Source: Burkholderiales bacterium
GTDB lineage: Bacteria > Pseudomonadota > Gammaproteobacteria > Burkholderiales > Burkholderiaceae_C
Length of the DNA: 6,542 nucleotides
Assembly: GCA_011391855.1 (NCBI GenBank)
Contig: JAABPT010000082.1
Span: forward strand, 1-6,542
Direction: 5' to 3'
Positions 5,002 to 6,542 of this stretch are shown here, piece by piece (position 1 is the first letter of the stretch; each line of letters opens with the position of its first letter). The position numbers and the translations under genes were made by a program. Below the pieces are notes generated by a model that had not been told where the DNA came from, searched no databases, and saw nothing but the letters and a program-made list of their open reading frames with translations.

Positions 5002-6542
5002 ATGCGCCGCCTCTTCCTCCTGGCCCTGTTGTCGTGGCTGGCCCTCGCCGGCGCGCCGACGGCGGCGCAGACGCTGGATATCCGATCGGCCTTGTCGGCC
5101 CCTGGCGGCGGCACCGCCTTCCCGGCCGACGCGGTGACGCAGGTCGTCGAGCTGCCCGACGAATGGGCGCGCACGCGGCCCGGTTTCGAGGGCACGCTGT
5201 GGTACCGCCTGCGCTTCGGCGCCCTGGTCGTGCCGGCCAGCGACGACCTGCTGGCGCTGTATGTCGCCCACGTCTGCAGCAACCTGGAGGTTCACCTCAA
5301 CGGCCAGATGGTGCACAGCGGCGGGCGCATGACCGAACCGTTCACCAACAACTGCAACCAGCCGCAGCTGGTGGCGTTGCCGTCGGCGCTGATTCGACCG
5401 GGCGCGAACGTGCTGGACGTCAAGGTGGCCGGGCATGCGCTGGCCCGGGTGGGGTCGCGCCAGCGCGCGGGTGGGCTGTCGGAGCTGACCATCGGCCCGC
5501 AGTCGGCCCTGGCGGCGCGCCTGGCGCGCCAGACGGCGCTGCAGGTGACGGCGCCGCAGGCCGTGGGCGCCACCCTGCTGCTGATGGGCGGCTTCATGTT
5601 TGTACTGGGCTTCATCAACCGCAGCGAGAGCCACCTGGCCTATTTCGGCGTGCTGTCGGTGGGCTGGGCCTTGATCGACATGCGGCTGTGGCTGCGCGTG
5701 CTGCCGGTCAGCCATGCGACGGCGGAGTTCCTCATCTGTTCGGTGCTGGGGTTCATCACCTGGGCGGCGGTGCAGTTCCTGCTGCGCTACGCCGGCGTGC
5801 GCCACCGGCGCGTGGACACGCTGCTGCCGTTGCAGGCCGCGCTGCTGCCGTTTTCGCTGGTGCTGGCCGGTCCGACCCACCTGAATACGATGGCCACCGC
5901 GTGGTACGGCGTGCTGGCGCTGGAAGTGGCGGCGGCGGCCGTCTGGTTCCTGCGCCACGAAAGGCGCCAGCGCAACGCCTGGCCGATGGCCACCATGCTC
6001 GGCGCGGTGACCCTGGCCGGTGGCATTGAATTCTTCGCCCAATGGTCCGGCACGCGGCCGCTGGCAGCGCACCTGGTTCAGCTCGTGGTGCCCATCATCT
6101 TCGTGCTGGTGGGCCTGCGCCTGGTGCAGCAGCACGGCCATGCGCTGCACCAGTCCGAACAGGACCGGGTGCAGCTCGAACAGCGGGTGCGCGAGGCCAC
6201 GGCAGAGATCGAACACAACTTCCGCCAGATGGCCGAGTTGCGCGTGGAACAGGTCACCGAACGCGAGCGCAAGCGCATCGCCGCCGACCTGCACGACGAC
6301 CTGGGCGCCAAGCTGCTGACCATCGTGCACACCAGCGAGAGCGAACGCATCTCCACCCTGGCGCGCGAGGCGTTGGAGGAAATGCGGCTTTCGGTGCGCG
6401 GCCTCACCGGCAAGCCGGTGCGCCTGGCCGACGCCCTGGGCGACTGGCGCGCCGAGGTGGTGTCGCGGCTGGCGCAGGCCGGCATCGAAGGCGAGTGGGA
6501 AGCGCCCGAGGACCTGCCGCAGACGCTGAGCGCGCGCGCCTA
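5002..6542 (+). CDS. 7TM-DISM-like sensor histidine kinase, HisKA_3 type (3' end outside window)
   Basis: The frame is open from ATG 5002 to the right edge (513 complete codons). The protein begins with a signal peptide (MRRLFLLALL, likely cut near residues 22-23). A periplasmic region follows (about 24-180) with a jelly-roll-like pattern, WYRLRF (67-72) and LEVHLNGQMVHSGG (95-108), resembling DISM extracellular domains. It has two cysteines (C92, C118) that could pair. Seven hydrophobic segments follow at about 186-205, 212-231, 242-262, 274-291, 298-317, 328-347 and 355-375. A charged, coiled-coil-like linker (about 378-425) leads to the phosphoacceptor motif ERERKRIAADLHDDLG with histidine H431, typical of the NarX/DesK (HisKA_3) class. 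The ATP-binding domain must lie beyond the window. It should sense a periplasmic or membrane signal and phosphorylate a LuxR-type response regulator, probably encoded downstream. The ligand is unknown. ATG 4990 is an alternative in-frame start; 5002 gives the cleaner signal peptide. No Shine-Dalgarno is clear for either. Confidence 0.88.
   Translation, partial: MRRLFLLALLSWLALAGAPTAAQTLDIRSALSAPGGGTAFPADAVTQVVELPDEWARTRPGFEGTLWYRLRFGALVVPASDDLLALYVAHVCSNLEVHLNGQMVHSGGRMTEPFTNNCNQPQLVALPSALIRPGANVLDVKVAGHALARVGSRQRAGGLSELTIGPQSALAARLARQTALQVTAPQAVGATLLLMGGFMFVLGFINRSESHLAYFGVLSVGWALIDMRLWLRVLPVSHATAEFLICSVLGFITWAAVQFLLRYAGVRHRRVDTLLPLQAALLPFSLVLAGPTHLNTMATAWYGVLALEVAAAAVWFLRHERRQRNAWPMATMLGAVTLAGGIEFFAQWSGTRPLAAHLVQLVVPIIFVLVGLRLVQQHGHALHQSEQDRVQLEQRVREATAEIEHNFRQMAELRVEQVTERERKRIAADLHDDLGAKLLTIVHTSESERISTLAREALEEMRLSVRGLTGKPVRLADALGDWRAEVVSRLAQAGIEGEWEAPEDLPQTLSARA

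Noticed and set aside
4017..6029. 670-residue + strand open frame across phoH and the kinase
   Set aside because: It runs antisense through phoH and then out of frame through the kinase, with no recognisable domain; both genes explain the region fully.
4717..6330. 537-residue - strand open frame opposite the kinase
   Set aside because: It is rich in His, Gln and Arg, has no motif, and is antisense to a frame with a signal peptide, seven membrane segments and a phosphoacceptor motif.

Overview
This GC-rich window (strong G/C bias at third codon positions) looks like ordinary chromosomal DNA from a betaproteobacterium. The versions of upp, phoH and ybeY, together with a lipoprotein whose mature end is Cys-Gly-Gly-Gly-Gly, point to Burkholderiales, perhaps a Comamonadaceae-like genome. 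That placement rests on remembered family resemblance, not on a search. No insertion sequence, integrase, tRNA, rRNA, CRISPR array or phage gene was seen.

Layout from left to right: (1) The C-terminal 148 residues of uracil phosphoribosyltransferase (upp, + strand), cut by the left edge. (2) Facing it on the - strand, a likely three-gene set transcribed right to left: a predicted lipoprotein of unknown function (2316-3323), an FtsX/MacB-type ABC permease (1184-2284) and its LolD/MacB-type ATPase (526-1191). The last two overlap by 8 bases. (3) Also on the - strand, phoH (3954-4952) followed 6 bases later by ybeY (3492-3947, GTG start), an RNA-metabolism pair. (4) Divergent from phoH, a + strand sensor histidine kinase beginning near 5002 and running off the right edge. 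It has a signal peptide, a periplasmic sensory domain, seven predicted membrane segments and a HisKA_3-type phosphoacceptor region. Its ATP-binding domain lies outside the window.

How the genes work together: the permease and ATPase almost certainly form one transporter of the lipoprotein-export/macrolide-export superfamily. The lipoprotein may be encoded in the same transcript, but its connection to the transporter is inference. YbeY (endoribonuclease) and PhoH (P-loop ATPase) are commonly adjacent in bacteria. upp serves pyrimidine salvage and is unrelated to its neighbours. The kinase probably pairs with a LuxR-type response regulator beyond the window.

Nothing here makes a convincing case for a wholly new system. 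The points most worth a second look are the 7TM-DISM-like kinase with an unusually short dimerisation/phosphoacceptor region, the uncharacterised lipoprotein next to the orphan MacB-like transporter, and the uncertain phoH start in a very tight divergent intergenic region.
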